DNA of 64,000 bases from Onthophagus taurus (taxonomy: Eukaryota; Arthropoda; Insecta; Coleoptera; Scarabaeidae): assembly GCF_036711975.1 (NCBI RefSeq), contig NC_091973.1, forward strand, positions 7,812,001 through 7,876,000. Reading direction: 5' to 3'. Made by a program: the position numbers and the translations under genes. The notes beneath the pieces were generated by a model. The model did no database searches, was not told where the DNA came from, and was given only the letters and a program-made list of their open reading frames with translations. Positions 1-11,303 of the stretch are shown here, in pieces (position 1 is the first letter of the stretch; each line of letters begins with the position of its first letter).

Positions 1-540
1 ATTTGATAAAATTGCGATTTAAAATACTATATCTCAAGAACGAATTGAGATATCGCCATGAAATAAAATCCATTTTAAAGCAAATTTAATTCATATTTAA
101 TGAGTTAAAAATAATTTCTTTATTTCTACAATTTTCCACTTAATGATTTTTTTAATTCATCCCCCTATGACAAATTAATAAATATTAAATAAAAAAAATC
201 ATATTTCAAAAAATAATTGAGATATCACGATGATTTAGCAACCATTTTATAGCAAATTTAATCTAGTTTAAACTCGCCAAAAATATTTTCTTTGTTCCTA
301 TAAATCACGCCGATACGATATTTTTAATTCAACCCTGTAATTATTGAGGTTAATTTGATAAAATTGCGATTTAAAATGTTGTATCTCAAGAACGAATTGA
401 GATATCGCCATGAAATAAAATCCATTTTAAACCAAATTTAATTCATATTTAATGAGTTAAATATAATTTCTTTATATGACTAAATTTATAAATATTAAAT
501 TTAAAAAACTCATATCTCAAAAAATAATTGAGAATTTAAT
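1..540. repeat. AT-rich tandem repeat, dimeric unit of about 355 bp
   Basis: The opening sequence recurs almost unchanged about 355 bases later (the segment starting at 1 matches the one starting near 356). A diverged half-unit begins near 180, so the array looks like a dimer of two ~178-bp monomers. Each monomer carries a phrase close to CGAATTGAGATATCGCCATG. The array is cut by the window edge, so copy number is unknown. It holds no gene. Remnants of the same phrase recur at 56.9-57.0 kb. Confidence 0.8.
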
Positions 541-618
541 TACTAATGTTAATGTGTTATTTAATTAAATTAATAAAATTTATTTAATAAAACAAATTAT
601 TTATATTTTTAAATTTTT

Positions 619-624
619 TTTATT
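619..624 (-). terminator. Probable vitellogenin poly(A) signal
   Basis: AATAAA on the minus strand, 75 bases after the vitellogenin stop codon. A second AATAAA lies at 583-588. The surrounding A/T-rich sequence makes chance matches likely, so the position rests on distance and context only. Confidence 0.4.
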
Positions 625-698
625 ATTTTTGGAATGCTTCAACTATCTACAAAAAATTAAATACATATAAAAGCTCTTAATATCATTTTTAACTCCTC

Positions 699-3600
699 TT
701 ATTGTTGACAATGACTGTGGATTTTGGTTTCCATGTGATCGTTTGGTTGACGATGTTGGAAGTTTAAGTAATCACCGGCTTCAGCTTTGCGTCTCCATTG
801 TTGGGTGGCAGAGCTTTCATCTAAACAGATGATATCGACCTTCTTGCTGACTTCTTCTTGTGGGTGGCATCCTGGTTTGCAAGCTGGGTAAGCACGGACG
901 GTGAAACAATCTTTGTTGTTCTTTCTGAAATAAAGAGTGCGGTGTCCGGTGCAAGAGGAAGATTCGTGTTCATCAACTTGTTGTTGGCTTAATTCTTGGA
1001 TCCTTTCAAAGGTTGGGATTCTGACGTAACAATTTTCTCTTTGGACATGTTGTTGTTGGTTTTGGTGAGATCCAATGGTGTAAGCGGCTACAAAGCTTTG
1101 TGGTTTTTCAACACTGACTTCTCCGTTGGGAAGGAGGAAATCATCTGATTCCATTCCGTTGAAGTTTCCGCAAAGACCTCTGGTGGAGTTGGCGAAGAGG
1201 GAAGATGTGGCAGTAAGTTTGACGCGTTTGCCATCGGCGATGACGTAATATCTTCCGCTGACTTCAACTTTAACTTCATCGTTGGGGAGTGAGTAAACTC
1301 TGATTGCTCTGTTGTAGAAATCTTGAGATTGTTGTTCGCTGCAATGAACTTCCTTTTTGTCAACGAGGACCTTGACCTTGGGGCTGGATTGACCAGTTGG
1401 TCTCATTTCAACTTCAACTAATTTTTGTTCGGTGCTAGGGGAGCGAAGAGTGATCTTAACAGCTTTGCCTTGGTTTTCTTGGCGGACCAACACTGCGTGT
1501 TCGCGGATTTGGTGTTGTTTGCGGTATTTCAAATCGGAGTGATGGCTTTGGTTGGAGAATTGTGGGAGGTAATGAAGCATAACTGCCCAGCTCTCGGATA
1601 ATTCAGCGTCGTATTCTTTTCCGTCAAAGGTAGCAGCCCTGGTTTTGTCGACAACACAAATTGCTGCAATAAAAAATAAAAAAATTAGACATTGAATTCG
1701 ATTTTACTCTAGATTTAAAACATACGTCTGTAGGTGTCGATACTGAAAGCTTCGGCAGATAATCTGGTAGTGACTGGGAAAACTGGGTGAAGAACGAAGA
1801 GTTGTCTTTGCCATCCGTTAACTGGGATGCGTTCGCAGGATTGTCTGAATCTGCTAGCTAAGGTTCCATCGAGAGTGTAGTTGGCGTGCTCTAAGTTTGG
1901 AGTGAAACGAACGTTGATTCTGATTTCTCTATCTTCTTGTTCGCGATGTTGCTCGAAATCGCATTCGATGGCTCTGCATGGACGGACGAGAGATGCGATT
2001 TGTTGGATGATATGCCTGCAATGTTGGGAAAGACCTTCATGTTTGATTCTGATGGAGATATCGTCAAGAAGATTGGCTCGGGCGGTCATGTTAGCGCAAG
2101 ATGGCATGATGCGATTGCCTTCTTTAATTTCTTCAAGACATCTATGATGTTCAGGTTGCTTTTGCAAATGTTCAACACGTTCGTGCGATTTTTGGAATTC
2201 AGCATCAATTTCAAAGCGGCTTTGTTCACCTTTAGGTCCAAGAGAAAGCTTGGTGTGAGCTTTGACCTTAGGGTTCATCTTGAGAGCGTATTCGTAATCT
2301 AATCCGTTGGTGTTTGGTGATTCACCGTTGTGAAGGAGAGCAAGGTGCCATGGTTTGCTTTCGGCATGCTTGGATTCGGCGTGAACGTAGGCAATGACAC
2401 GGGAGTGTTTGTCTACTGGTCCTCTGGCGTCAGCGACACCAGCGTGGATGGTAGCTTCTTGTTGACCAACGAATTGGATTTGGATATCACCAGCCATAAC
2501 GTGGACACTGTGGATGCCAGCGCCAGCTTTTTCCATAGCTTGTTGGAGGCGGCTTTGTTGTTCGGATGGAAGGTTCAAGATGTCTTCGATTGATGGAGCG
2601 GATCCTTGTTTATCATGGTGTCTTTGACCGTATCTAATTTGCATTTTTACTTCGCGGTTAGCACATTCGCTGCCTCTGTACCACAATTCGGTTTTGGAGT
2701 ATTTGATTTCATCGTTGAATAAGAGATGCATGGCGCTTTCGACGGCTCCTCTGCGTTGAACACGGTGGAGGAATCTGTTCAAGTTGAAGCGTTCTTGGTC
2801 GGTTTCATAACGGAGTTGGAATTGCATGCCAGTGTGTTTTCTTCCGAAATCTAAGACTTGCGCTTGTGGTTTTTGTTCATGCAAGACGGTGTAACCTTGG
2901 TGGGTTTCAACTGGTTGAATAGACAAGATATCATGGTTAGCGCAGTATGGGTGGGTGCTGTGATGGAAGATTTTGATGTCTTGTTCAGCTTCCAAGGGTT
3001 TGATGTCGGTGAAGATTTTGTTGTCCTTAAGATCAACTTCAACTTTAGCGGAAACTGGTACATGAACTTGCATTTTCTTGTTGTATCCACTAACGTAGTC
3101 GTGGTGTTCGAATGGAGTGTAGAAACGGATGCTGCCTTGCATTTCGTTACCGTAGAGGGCACGTACTTCAGCGTTAGCCTTGATGTGTTCTGGTGCGCGG
3201 AGGGTTTCTCCGTTGCAGAATTCTGGTGTAGTTTCAGCTTGAATCTTTCCGTCCAAACTCAAAAGGCTTGGGGTGGCGGCGGTCAAAGAGTATGGGAGAC
3301 CCAATTCGGTTGGAGCAGATAAAACGGCTTCGTGGTTGATGGTCCATTTGGAGAAGCTGAATTTTTGACCCTTCCTCAATTCTTCTTGCCAGTGACGGGC
3401 GACTTCAGTGATGCTGTCAACGGTGTAGTTATTGACTGGGAAGTGACGGAAAGCGTCGGCAAGTCTGACATGAATTAAACCTTCCAATTGTTCACGTTCT
3501 TCGATGTTAATTCCTAAAGCTTCGTAGATCTTGTTGGTGGAGTGAGCTTCATCTCTGCTTTGGGATTGTTTCTTGTGGACTTGATCATGGTGGAATTCAG

Positions 3601-6107
3601 TTTGTTGTTCAACTTGTTCGAGGGTTTCTTCTAAGCTGGAGACCAAGAAATCGTAAGCTCCTAAGGTGAATTCGGCATCACCAAGGATGACTTGAAGTTC
3701 GCCATGGGCTCCGTTGGGGAGCATGTGATCGCCGGAAGAATAGGTTCTGTAGGAGTGTCTCAATTCAGCATCCATTTGTTCACGAACGTATCTGTGGATT
3801 CCGTTTTGTGGGTATTCCGCGCCATATTCTTCGTCGTTTAAGAACCTTTCGGCTTGGATGGCTGGTTCGTACTCCATATCGACAAGTTTGCGGATGGTGG
3901 ATTGAACGGCTGAGTTGACGTATTCGTCGTTGTCGATGTGGGTGTTTTGAGCCATGGCAGCTAAGATGGAGACTTCGGGTTCGGTGTAAGCCATAAGGTA
4001 AGCGGCTAATGCGCGAACTTCTTGTTGTTCGGAGGAGCTGAAGTAGAGGCTCTTCAAAAGATCTCTTGCGGCTTCAGGGTACATTTCGGCGAATCTTCTC
4101 AAAGCGCTAACCATAACGAATCTTTGGAATTCGGTAACACGTTGTTCTTCTGGAAGTTGATGGCGTTTCTCCGGGGTTTGTCTAATGTATTTTTCTAAAG
4201 CCCTGTAGATGTCTCTGTGTCCAACACGGCCGAGAGCGATGGAGAAGATGAGAATGTCTTGGCTTTCGGAGTGAGCGACCGCTTTGTGGAGGCGTTGTTC
4301 CAAATACCTGATGTATTCTTGGGCGATGTTTTGGCATTCATTGGTGTAGAAGCTTCCGTAAGCGTGGAAAGGATATTGTTGGTAAGATCTTTCTTTGTCG
4401 ACGCAAACTTTGTGTAACAAATCAGCGTATGCGACCACAGAGGTGTTATTAAGAGTGTGTTGTTGACGTTCGACGGATTCTTCGGCCAATTTTTGGAAGG
4501 TTCTGAGGTATTTGGCGGTTGGGTGGCGAGCAGCTACGGCCATTCTTGAGACAAGTTGAGCAGCTTCGTAATTTCCAACTTTTTGATCCTTGATCCATTG
4601 ACGGATGGTGAGAAGGGCGGGTCCGTTTCCAGATTGAGCGATGGCGTCACGGAGAGCTTTCCAGCTTTCAACTTTTTGTCCGCTGTGTTCTTTGGTGTAG
4701 AGTTCTTCAGCAACCTTATTCATTTCTTCCCTGTTCATTTGTCTGCAAAGACGAACCAAGATGACGAATTTAGAGATGGTGGCCCTCTTGGGGAGTTCAT
4801 TGGGGTGTTGGAGATCTTGTCCAATTTCTTGTGCCAATTTCTTAGCTTCTTCGGCAATGTTGATTTTGTCGGAGTATTTGATGGATTTGCCGTGGTATCC
4901 GCTGGAGTAGAAAGACATGGCGGAAGATGGTTGATCTAATTCTTGTTTGCTTTGGTCGAGATGGTATTGTCCATGAGATTTTCTGGAGCGGAGTTGGTTC
5001 AATCTTTGGTAACCTGGTCTGTTGTAGGTACTTTCTTCATCGGCAACATGGTATGGTTTGTGGGCGGATTCAACTTGGTTGTTTCCGTGGGAGTTGTCGT
5101 ATCTGTACAAAAGGCCGGCTTCGACGGGTTCGGAGGGGCTATTGAAACATTTACCGGGTTGCATGTTCTTAAGAACCAAAGATACTCTGCTGGCAATAAT
5201 TCCAGATTCGCCGTTATTGAACAAGGGGCTGAAGGAGACAACGTTGGAGGTGTTTGAGGCTTTGATGACGTAGTCTTCGAGATCACCATAGATGACAGCG
5301 TGGGAAACGGAGGTCCTGTTCATGAAATTGCCCATAGAATCGGTGTTGGGTTCTGAAGTTTCCATTTCGCCGAAACCGAAGTGGTAGCCGACGAAAGCAC
5401 CGTGGTTGGTGAAGTTTTTGGATTTTGAGATGAGGATGTTTTCGTTAGAGTCTTCTTGAGATTCATGGGCAAGGACGGGCCATACGTTGTCTGGTTCCGG
5501 TTTCATGGTGTATATGGTTTCGAATTCACCAGTAACGGTCTTTTCCATAACTTTGTAAGCTCCAACTGGGTTCTTTTTGTGCGGTAAGATGGTGATTTCG
5601 CTGTCGATCGGATGTTTAGCGTTAACGTTCAATTGTAATTGGGAGACAAATGATTTGATCATGTTAGCTTCCCAGTTCTTCAACGACTTGGAAACAACGA
5701 CGTCCTTGATGATGCCATCTTGGAGGTGGATTTCGAACGGCTCTTCGGAGATTGCCAAAGGTTTGTATTGGCATTCGGATTCTGGAACCGGTTCTTCCCA
5801 GCTGTCCCTGAATTTCATTTGGATTCTGCTGTATTGGGATTGCTGGAGTCTGGCGGTGAGGACTTCGGGTGTCTTAGGAACGATTTTAAGTTCGGATTTT
5901 AAGAGAATTCCAGTCATCGTGGGGTCGTGGTCCGGTAAACCGCTGAGGGTGCGACCGGCAACCCTGTAGGTGTATTCGGTGTTTGGTTTCCAGGCATAGT
6001 GCGAAGCACTAGCGTAACTGACTATAAATAGCAAAAAAATTAATTTTAAGAAAAATTAAGGAAAATTTTGTCTTACCGAGAAAAACTAGGAGTAACTTGG
6101 CCAACAT
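699..6107 (-). CDS. Vg: Vitellogenin (yolk protein precursor), three exons
   Basis: CDS = complement(join(699..1663, 1726..6021, 6077..6107)), 5,292 nt, 1,763 codons plus stop, normal for an insect vitellogenin. Vitellogenin is a secreted lipid-transfer lipoprotein made in fat body and taken up by oocytes. Exon 1 encodes a signal peptide (MLAKLLLVFLVSYASA, cut probably before SHYAW). Both introns have GT..AG ends and the joins keep frame. The long exon 2 holds the lipoprotein N-terminal domain (about residues 20-750) and a DUF1943-like region. Exon 3 holds a von Willebrand D domain (from CVVDK near 1445) with the GLCG motif near 1605 and a Cys-rich tail. A basic LRSRK site near residue 354 could be the furin cleavage point. 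Long polyserine tracts are absent. A TATA box lies 51 bases upstream of the start. The start was chosen because it gives the signal peptide. A partial inverted copy lies at 7.1-12.3 kb. Confidence 0.97.
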
Positions 6108-6157
6108 CTTCAAGACAACTCTTCGTTTGAGTGTGCCGATTGATGAAATTATTCAGG

Positions 6158-6165
6158 CTTTTATA
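6158..6165 (-). promoter_or_regulatory. TATA box of vitellogenin
   Basis: TATAAAAG on the minus strand, 51 bases upstream of the vitellogenin ATG. With usual spacing, transcription would start near 6130, giving a short 5' leader. The match to the TATA consensus is seen directly; function is inferred from position. Confidence 0.65.
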
Positions 6166-6774
6166 CAATTAATTCTTCATGTCAGCAATTTTTAGGTGCA
6201 AATTTTGATTGATAACGGAGTTCATTCATGATTTGAAAACGCATACTATTACGTTTTGTTGTAAAAATCTAGTTATCGGCTCAACTCTGTTACTAACGAG
6301 ATAGCCCAATGCTGACTATAGCAGGTTAGTTTGAAATTGACGCGAATTAATATTAAATATTTTATGTTAATATTTTGGGAATTTTCCAGAATATGTTTTG
6401 GGCCGTTGACAACAAAAAATATTTTTGTAACATTTAAATTTAATTTTTATTTAGATAATTTACTATTTTTATAATACACAATATTTATCGTTTCGTTATA
6501 GAGTTATGGTTTTTAATTAAACATTTCATGCCGATTTATCTCATGTATTTCGAAGAAGTTTTATTGCGTTTTACTGTTAAAAGTTTAAAAACCTTGCAAT
6601 CATGTGAATAACATTCATCTTTAACAACAAACGATTATTATTATCTTTTCTGGTTCTCATATCTTGCTCGTATTACCGAGGGGTATGAACTCAAAAATTT
6701 ATTGGCTCATTATTGATTGTATTTGCCACAAACAAAAATTATTTTTTTAATATACTTTACAAGATTTTTTTAGA

Positions 6775-6910
6775 AATTACTTCATATGCCATTTTAAAAT
6801 AATAAGTGCTGACATCTCTTATTTAATTGATTCATTTAAATTTGTAATTTTACCTAATAGATGGCGTTAGTAATGGCGTAAAATGTCATTTAATTTGGTT
6901 AAAAAATTAC
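6775..6910 (+). repeat. Dispersed ~140-bp repeat upstream of vitellogenin
   Basis: The segment containing CTCTTATTTAATTGATTCAT and, about 40 bases on, ATAGATGGCGTTA recurs in the same orientation at 16440-16585, upstream of the S28 peptidase. The rest of 6170-7084 is AT-rich with no gene recognised, and includes the proximal upstream region of vitellogenin. Confidence 0.75.
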
Positions 6911-7646
6911 ATCCCGGGAACAGGTGCACAACTCGACGGTCCGTTCGTGACGTCACTCATGTGTAGGTAATTACTATTTCACACGTTGAATTAGGAAATG
7001 CTTAATTTATTCTATTCGTGATTTTGTAATGTTGTTAGCTTGGAACTTAATAAGGTTTATAATCTTGATCGAGTTTAGTTGTGTAACACCGATTCTATGG
7101 GCAATTTCATGAACAGCACCTCCGTTTCCAACGCTGTCATCTATGGTGATCTCAAAGACTACGTCATCAAGACCTCAAATACCTCCAACGTTGTCTCCTT
7201 CAGCCCCTTGTTCAATAATGGCAAATCTGGAATTATTGCTAGCAGAGTGTCTTTGGTTCTTAAGAACATGCAACCCGGTAAATGTTTCAATAGCCCCTCC
7301 GAACCCGTCGAAGCCGGCCTTTTGTACAGATACGACAACTCCCACGGAAACAACCAAGTTGAATCCGCCCACAAACCATACCATGTTGCTGATGAAGAAA
7401 GTACCTACAACAGACCAGGTTACCAAAGATTGAACCAACTCCGCTCCAGAAAATCTCATGGACAATACCACCTCGACCAAAGCAAACAAGAATTAGATCA
7501 ACCATCTTCCGCCATGTCTTTCTACTCCAGCGGATACCACGGCAAATTCATCAAATACTCCGACAAAGTCAACATTGCCGAAGAAGCTAAGAAATTGGCA
7601 CAAGAAATTGGACAAGATCTCCAACACCCCAATGAACTCCCCAAGA

Positions 7647-7912
7647 CCCAGCTGGGTAGCCGTGGTGTTAAGCACTCGACTGGCCAGTCTGGGGGTCACA
7701 GGTTCGATTCCCGCCGTGGCACTGTTTACGGAATACAAATTGTGTTTATGTGGTGATGGTCTATCCTTTGTTTCTTCTGTGTTGTCCATCCCCTTTCTGT
7801 AAGGGAATCATATCCTGAAATATTTATAAATATACGCAGTAACTGGGCAATAAAGACTAAGTTTCCAAAGCCCAAATCCATCCTTCCTAGTTTATCAAAT
7901 CCAATCCAATCC
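7647..7912 (+). mobile_element. tRNA-derived SINE with 12-bp target-site duplication
   Basis: A 266-bp insertion in the vitellogenin pseudogene, flanked by AACTCCCCAAGA at 7635-7646 and 7913-7924; the intact gene has this string once. The head resembles a tRNA: a loose A-box (TAGCCGTGGTG near 7656) and a perfect B-box (GGTTCGATTCC near 7691) about 35 bases apart, as for internal RNA polymerase III promoters. The body is unrelated to tRNA and the 3' tail is a short AATCC repeat. An isolated tRNA gene is unlikely because the 3' half lacks an acceptor-stem partner. Movement would have needed a LINE-encoded enzyme in trans. Confidence 0.88.
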
Positions 7913-8057
7913 AACTCCCCAAGAGGGTCACCATCTCTAAATTCGTCATCTTGGTTCGTCTTTGCAGACAAATGAACAGGGAAGAAATGAATAAGGTTGC
8001 TGAAGAACTCTACACCAAAGAACACAGCGGACAAAAAAGTTGAAAGCTGGAAAGCTC

Positions 8058-9506
8058 AGCTCTGTGAACCTGGAACCCGAGTTTACGATATTTTGGTTTT
8101 ATTAGTACCATTCGATAGAGAATCGTTTCTTCTCGTTTCTACCACCTTTAATTTCGTTTGTACCTCAGGACCTAGATATAAAAAAAATTTGAAAAATTGC
8201 CGGAACCCCACTTTTTGATATTCTAATTTTATTAATACCATTCGGTAAAGAATCGTTGGTACCCGTTTGTACCACTTTCGATTTCGTTTGTACCTCAACC
8301 GGTTCCAAAATACAGCGATTTTTTGATCTTTCAGAATACCGCTGAAAGTGTGTATCTCCGTTATTAATAGGAGTTGTTATTGAAACTTTTATTTTTATTA
8401 ATATGACATTTTATATTTTTTTAAGTAAATTAATAATGCGAGTTTTCTTTTCTGTTGTAATTTTCTTGCTGTGGCTAAAACGGTTTTTTTTATCAGCACA
8501 TAAATCATTGTGGACCTCCCATCGCCCATTTATTCGGTGAATGTACGCGATATAGTGTCCCACATACGCCGCATCAATTACCAACATATTCTATTACGGA
8601 TTTTAGATGATAAGTTAACTCGCCAAACATTAATGTACAAGGAATATCTGAAATGCAGAATACCCCTGGCCAGTTAGTATAACCCATATTTTCTGCAAGC
8701 CGTACCAACTGTAAACATTCAATGTCAATGAAAAGATGATTGCCGCCCGTGACATGTGACGTTACGTTGTTACATATACATTGAACGCAGCTTTTGTGGT
8801 GCGAATCAGATATCTTTTCATTGATGGCACTTTCAAGAGCCTGTATATCCTGCTGGTTGAAAAGTTCGGTGTTTATGTCAACAATGGGAACATTATGAAC
8901 AATGTAGTTATTGCAGTCATTACATTGCTGACTGATTTGGTATAATGGTTCGTCAATTAGCAATTTTTGAGCAATCAAATCACTGATATTGAAGTGACAA
9001 TCAATTTGATTGCTGTGCAAACCAAATATATTGCTCAATAACTCCGATCGATTTTTATAGGTTTCGCCATAAATTGAAAATGTTTTTTATGAAATCATAA
9101 AATTCATTTTTTGAAGCGGAAATATATTCATGATAACAGACCCATTCTCGGTATCCTGCCAACACGGATTGTGCAAGCGACTCAAACAAACATGTGTTTG
9201 TAAAAGTCACATCTTTTTTTGCTATACGAACTCGTCCGAATAGTTGTAAAGTCGCTGTATTCTGCAATCGGTTGAGGTACAAACGAAAACAAAAATGGTA
9301 CAAACGGGTACAAACGATTCCCCATCGAATTCCATCGACCTTTTGCGATATCTGTATTAATAACTGATAAAAAAATCTTTTTATCTCTTTAGGTCCTGTG
9401 GTACAAACGAAATTAAAGGTGGTACAACCGAGTACAAACGATTCTCTATCGAATGGTACTAATAAAACCAAAATATCATAAACTCGGGTTCCACGTTCAC
9501 AGAGCT
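8058..9506. mobile_element. Long-inverted-repeat DNA transposon (MULE/fold-back type) with 9-bp target duplication
   Basis: A 1,449-bp insertion in the vitellogenin pseudogene. Its ends begin AGCTCTGTGAAC and continue as imperfect inverted repeats of some 250-290 bp. Each arm holds two related subrepeats, with phrases such as GGTACAAACG and TTTCGTTTGTACC recurring. The target GGAAAGCTC is duplicated at 8049-8057 and 9507-9515. Long subrepeated TIRs with 9-bp duplications are typical of Mutator-like elements, including the NOF/Rehavkus fold-back group. No Mutator transposase is visible inside. Instead there is a broken ubiquitin-protease-like gene on the minus strand. The element is therefore probably non-autonomous or internally rearranged. 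Confidence 0.85.
8470..9240 (-). pseudogene. Transposon-borne ubiquitin-specific-protease-like (C19) gene, frameshifted
   Basis: Three minus-strand reading frames line up as one degraded protein of about 250 residues. The first (about 9240 to 9060) has TNTCLFESLAQ, resembling the Cys box of USP peptidases. The second (9038-8574) has two CxxC pairs (CNDC, CVQC), a possible zinc knuckle, and ends with YHLKSVIEYVG. The third (about 8580 to 8470) reads VGHYIAYIHRINGRWEVHND, which matches the USP His box (GHYxAY then W..xND). The order Cys box, zinc fingers, YxLxxVIxxxG, GHYxAY is that of ubiquitin-specific proteases. Two frameshifts, near 9060 and 8580, break it. It lies wholly inside the long-inverted-repeat element, so it is cargo or an element gene. 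Assignment is by motif recall; overall similarity could not be scored. Confidence 0.6.
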
Positions 9507-10485
9507 GGAAAGCTCTCCGTGACGCCATCGCTCAATCTGGTAACGGACCCGCCCTTCTCACCATCCATCAATGGATCAAGGATCAAAAAGTTGGAAATTA
9601 CGAAGCTGCTCAACTTGTCTCAAGAATGGCCGTAGCTGCTCGCCACCCAACCGCCAAATAGCTCAGAACCTTCCAAAAATTGGCCGAAGAATCCGTCGAA
9701 CGTCAACAACACACTCTTAATAACACCTCTGTGGTCGCATACGCTGATTTGTTACACAAAGTTTGCGTCAACAAAGAAAGATCTTACCAACAACATCCTT
9801 TCCATGCTTACGGAAGCTTCTACACCAATGAATGCCAAACCATCGCCCAAGAATACATCAGGTATTTGGAACAACGCCTCCACAAAGCGGTCGCTCACTC
9901 CGAAAGCCAAGACATTCTCATCTTCTCCATCGCTCTCGGCCGTGTTGGACACAGAGACATCTACAGGGCTTTAGAAAAATACATTAGATAAATCCCGGAA
10001 AAACGCCATCAACTATCAGAAGAACAACGTGTTACCGAATTCCAAAGATTCGTTATGGTTAGCGCTTTGAGAAGATTCGCCGAAATGTACCCTGAAGCCG
10101 CATGAGATCTTTTGAAGAGCCTCTACTTCAGCTCCTCCGAACAACAAGAAGTTCGCGCATTAGCCGCTTACCTTATGGCTTACACCGAACCCGAAGTCTA
10201 CATCTTAGCTGCCATGGCTCAAAACACCCACATCGACAACGATGAATACGTCAACTCAGCCGTTCAATCCACCATCCGCAAATTTGTCGATATGGAGTAC
10301 GAACCAGCCATCCAAGCCGAAAAGTACTTAAACGACGAAGAATATGGCCACAAAACGGAATCCACAGAAACGTTCGTGAACAAATGGATGCTGAATTGAG
10401 ACACTCCTACAGAACCTTTTCTTCCGGCGATCACATGCTCCCCAACAGAGCCCATGGCAAACTTCAAATCATCCTTGGTGATGCC

Positions 10486-11303
10486 CACGGTGTATAAAGG
10501 AGAGGTGGATAAACGACTGTTAGTGAAGCGCAACGCTTAAATCGACTGGAGTGGTGGGGGTAATGGTGGGGGTCGTCTAATTTATTTTTTAGATTTTCAA
10601 TGTGTTTTCTTCTTTCGGATATATTGGTGGTTTTAGAAAATATTTCCGTGTATTCTCTAAATTCAAATTTAGGTGGTTTAACTAATTTATACACTGACAA
10701 CATTCTGTAAAGTTGTAAAAATGTTGCTAAGGTATGGTGGTCATTACATCCTCCAGCTTGGCGTATGCTTCCAAAAAATCGCTATAAACGTTTTATGTAA
10801 AAATTAAAGTTGTGTTGGATTAACACCTACCTCTAATGGATCTTGATTCATTTTTGCAGTCAATACATATTTAAAATCACATTTTTCTAACAAGTCTTGT
10901 TAGATCTAGTGTGGAGTGTAATGAAACACTTTTATTTATTTGTCCATTTATTATACGACATGACATGATCGTTTATACCGAATTTTTTGTCAGCACGTGG
11001 TATAGCTTTAGCCCATTGAGGCAGCAAGTGTGTATTTTTACACTTAAAGAGGCTAAATTTTTCAATGCAGTAAGTATACCCAGAAGTACAATTTGGTACA
11101 AAACATTTATTAACCATTTTTATTTATAAAATATTTAATTATGCGGTAGAACAGTCGAAAAAAAGCAACTTGTCGTAGCGTGCCCGCTTGCCAACTAAGC
11201 CTTTTACCCCCACTATTCTATGCCACTTACGCGTTGCCGCTCGAGCCATATAGAACACATACGCCAGGCCAGTCGATACACCACCTCTCTTTTATACACC
11301 CTG
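10486..11303. mobile_element. P-element-like DNA transposon with 8-bp target duplication
   Basis: An 818-bp insertion in the vitellogenin pseudogene. The ends form imperfect inverted repeats: CACGGTGTATAAAGGAGAGG on the left, CAGGGTGTATAAAAGAGAGG read inwards from the right. The 8-bp target GTGATGCC is duplicated at 10478-10485 and 11304-11311, and the intact gene has it once. Ends starting CA, 8-bp duplications and an internal THAP-domain remnant all fit the P superfamily. Most of the transposase is missing, so this is an internally deleted copy. Confidence 0.8.
10932..11117 (-). pseudogene. THAP-domain fragment of a P-type transposase
   Basis: A 61-codon frame starting MVNKCFVPNC with a central WAKAIPR, the layout of a THAP C2CH zinc finger (CxxxxC, then a conserved Trp and AIxR). 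The distal Cys and His of the finger are not at their expected places: the segment reads HVMSYNKW where a VCSxHF-like string is usual. The finger is therefore probably inactive. P-element transposases carry such a DNA-binding domain at the N-terminus. The rest of the transposase is absent. Confidence 0.62.

Noticed and set aside
1881-5969. Many plus-strand open frames opposite vitellogenin exon 2
   Set aside because: They are antisense shadows of a long, codon-biased coding exon and show no protein motifs.
7143-7505. Open frames on both strands inside the vitellogenin pseudogene
   Set aside because: They mirror the antisense frames of the intact gene and have no independent support.
7650-7725. 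A possible tRNA gene (perfect B-box)
   Set aside because: The 3' acceptor half is missing and the segment is the head of a SINE bounded by a 12-bp target duplication.
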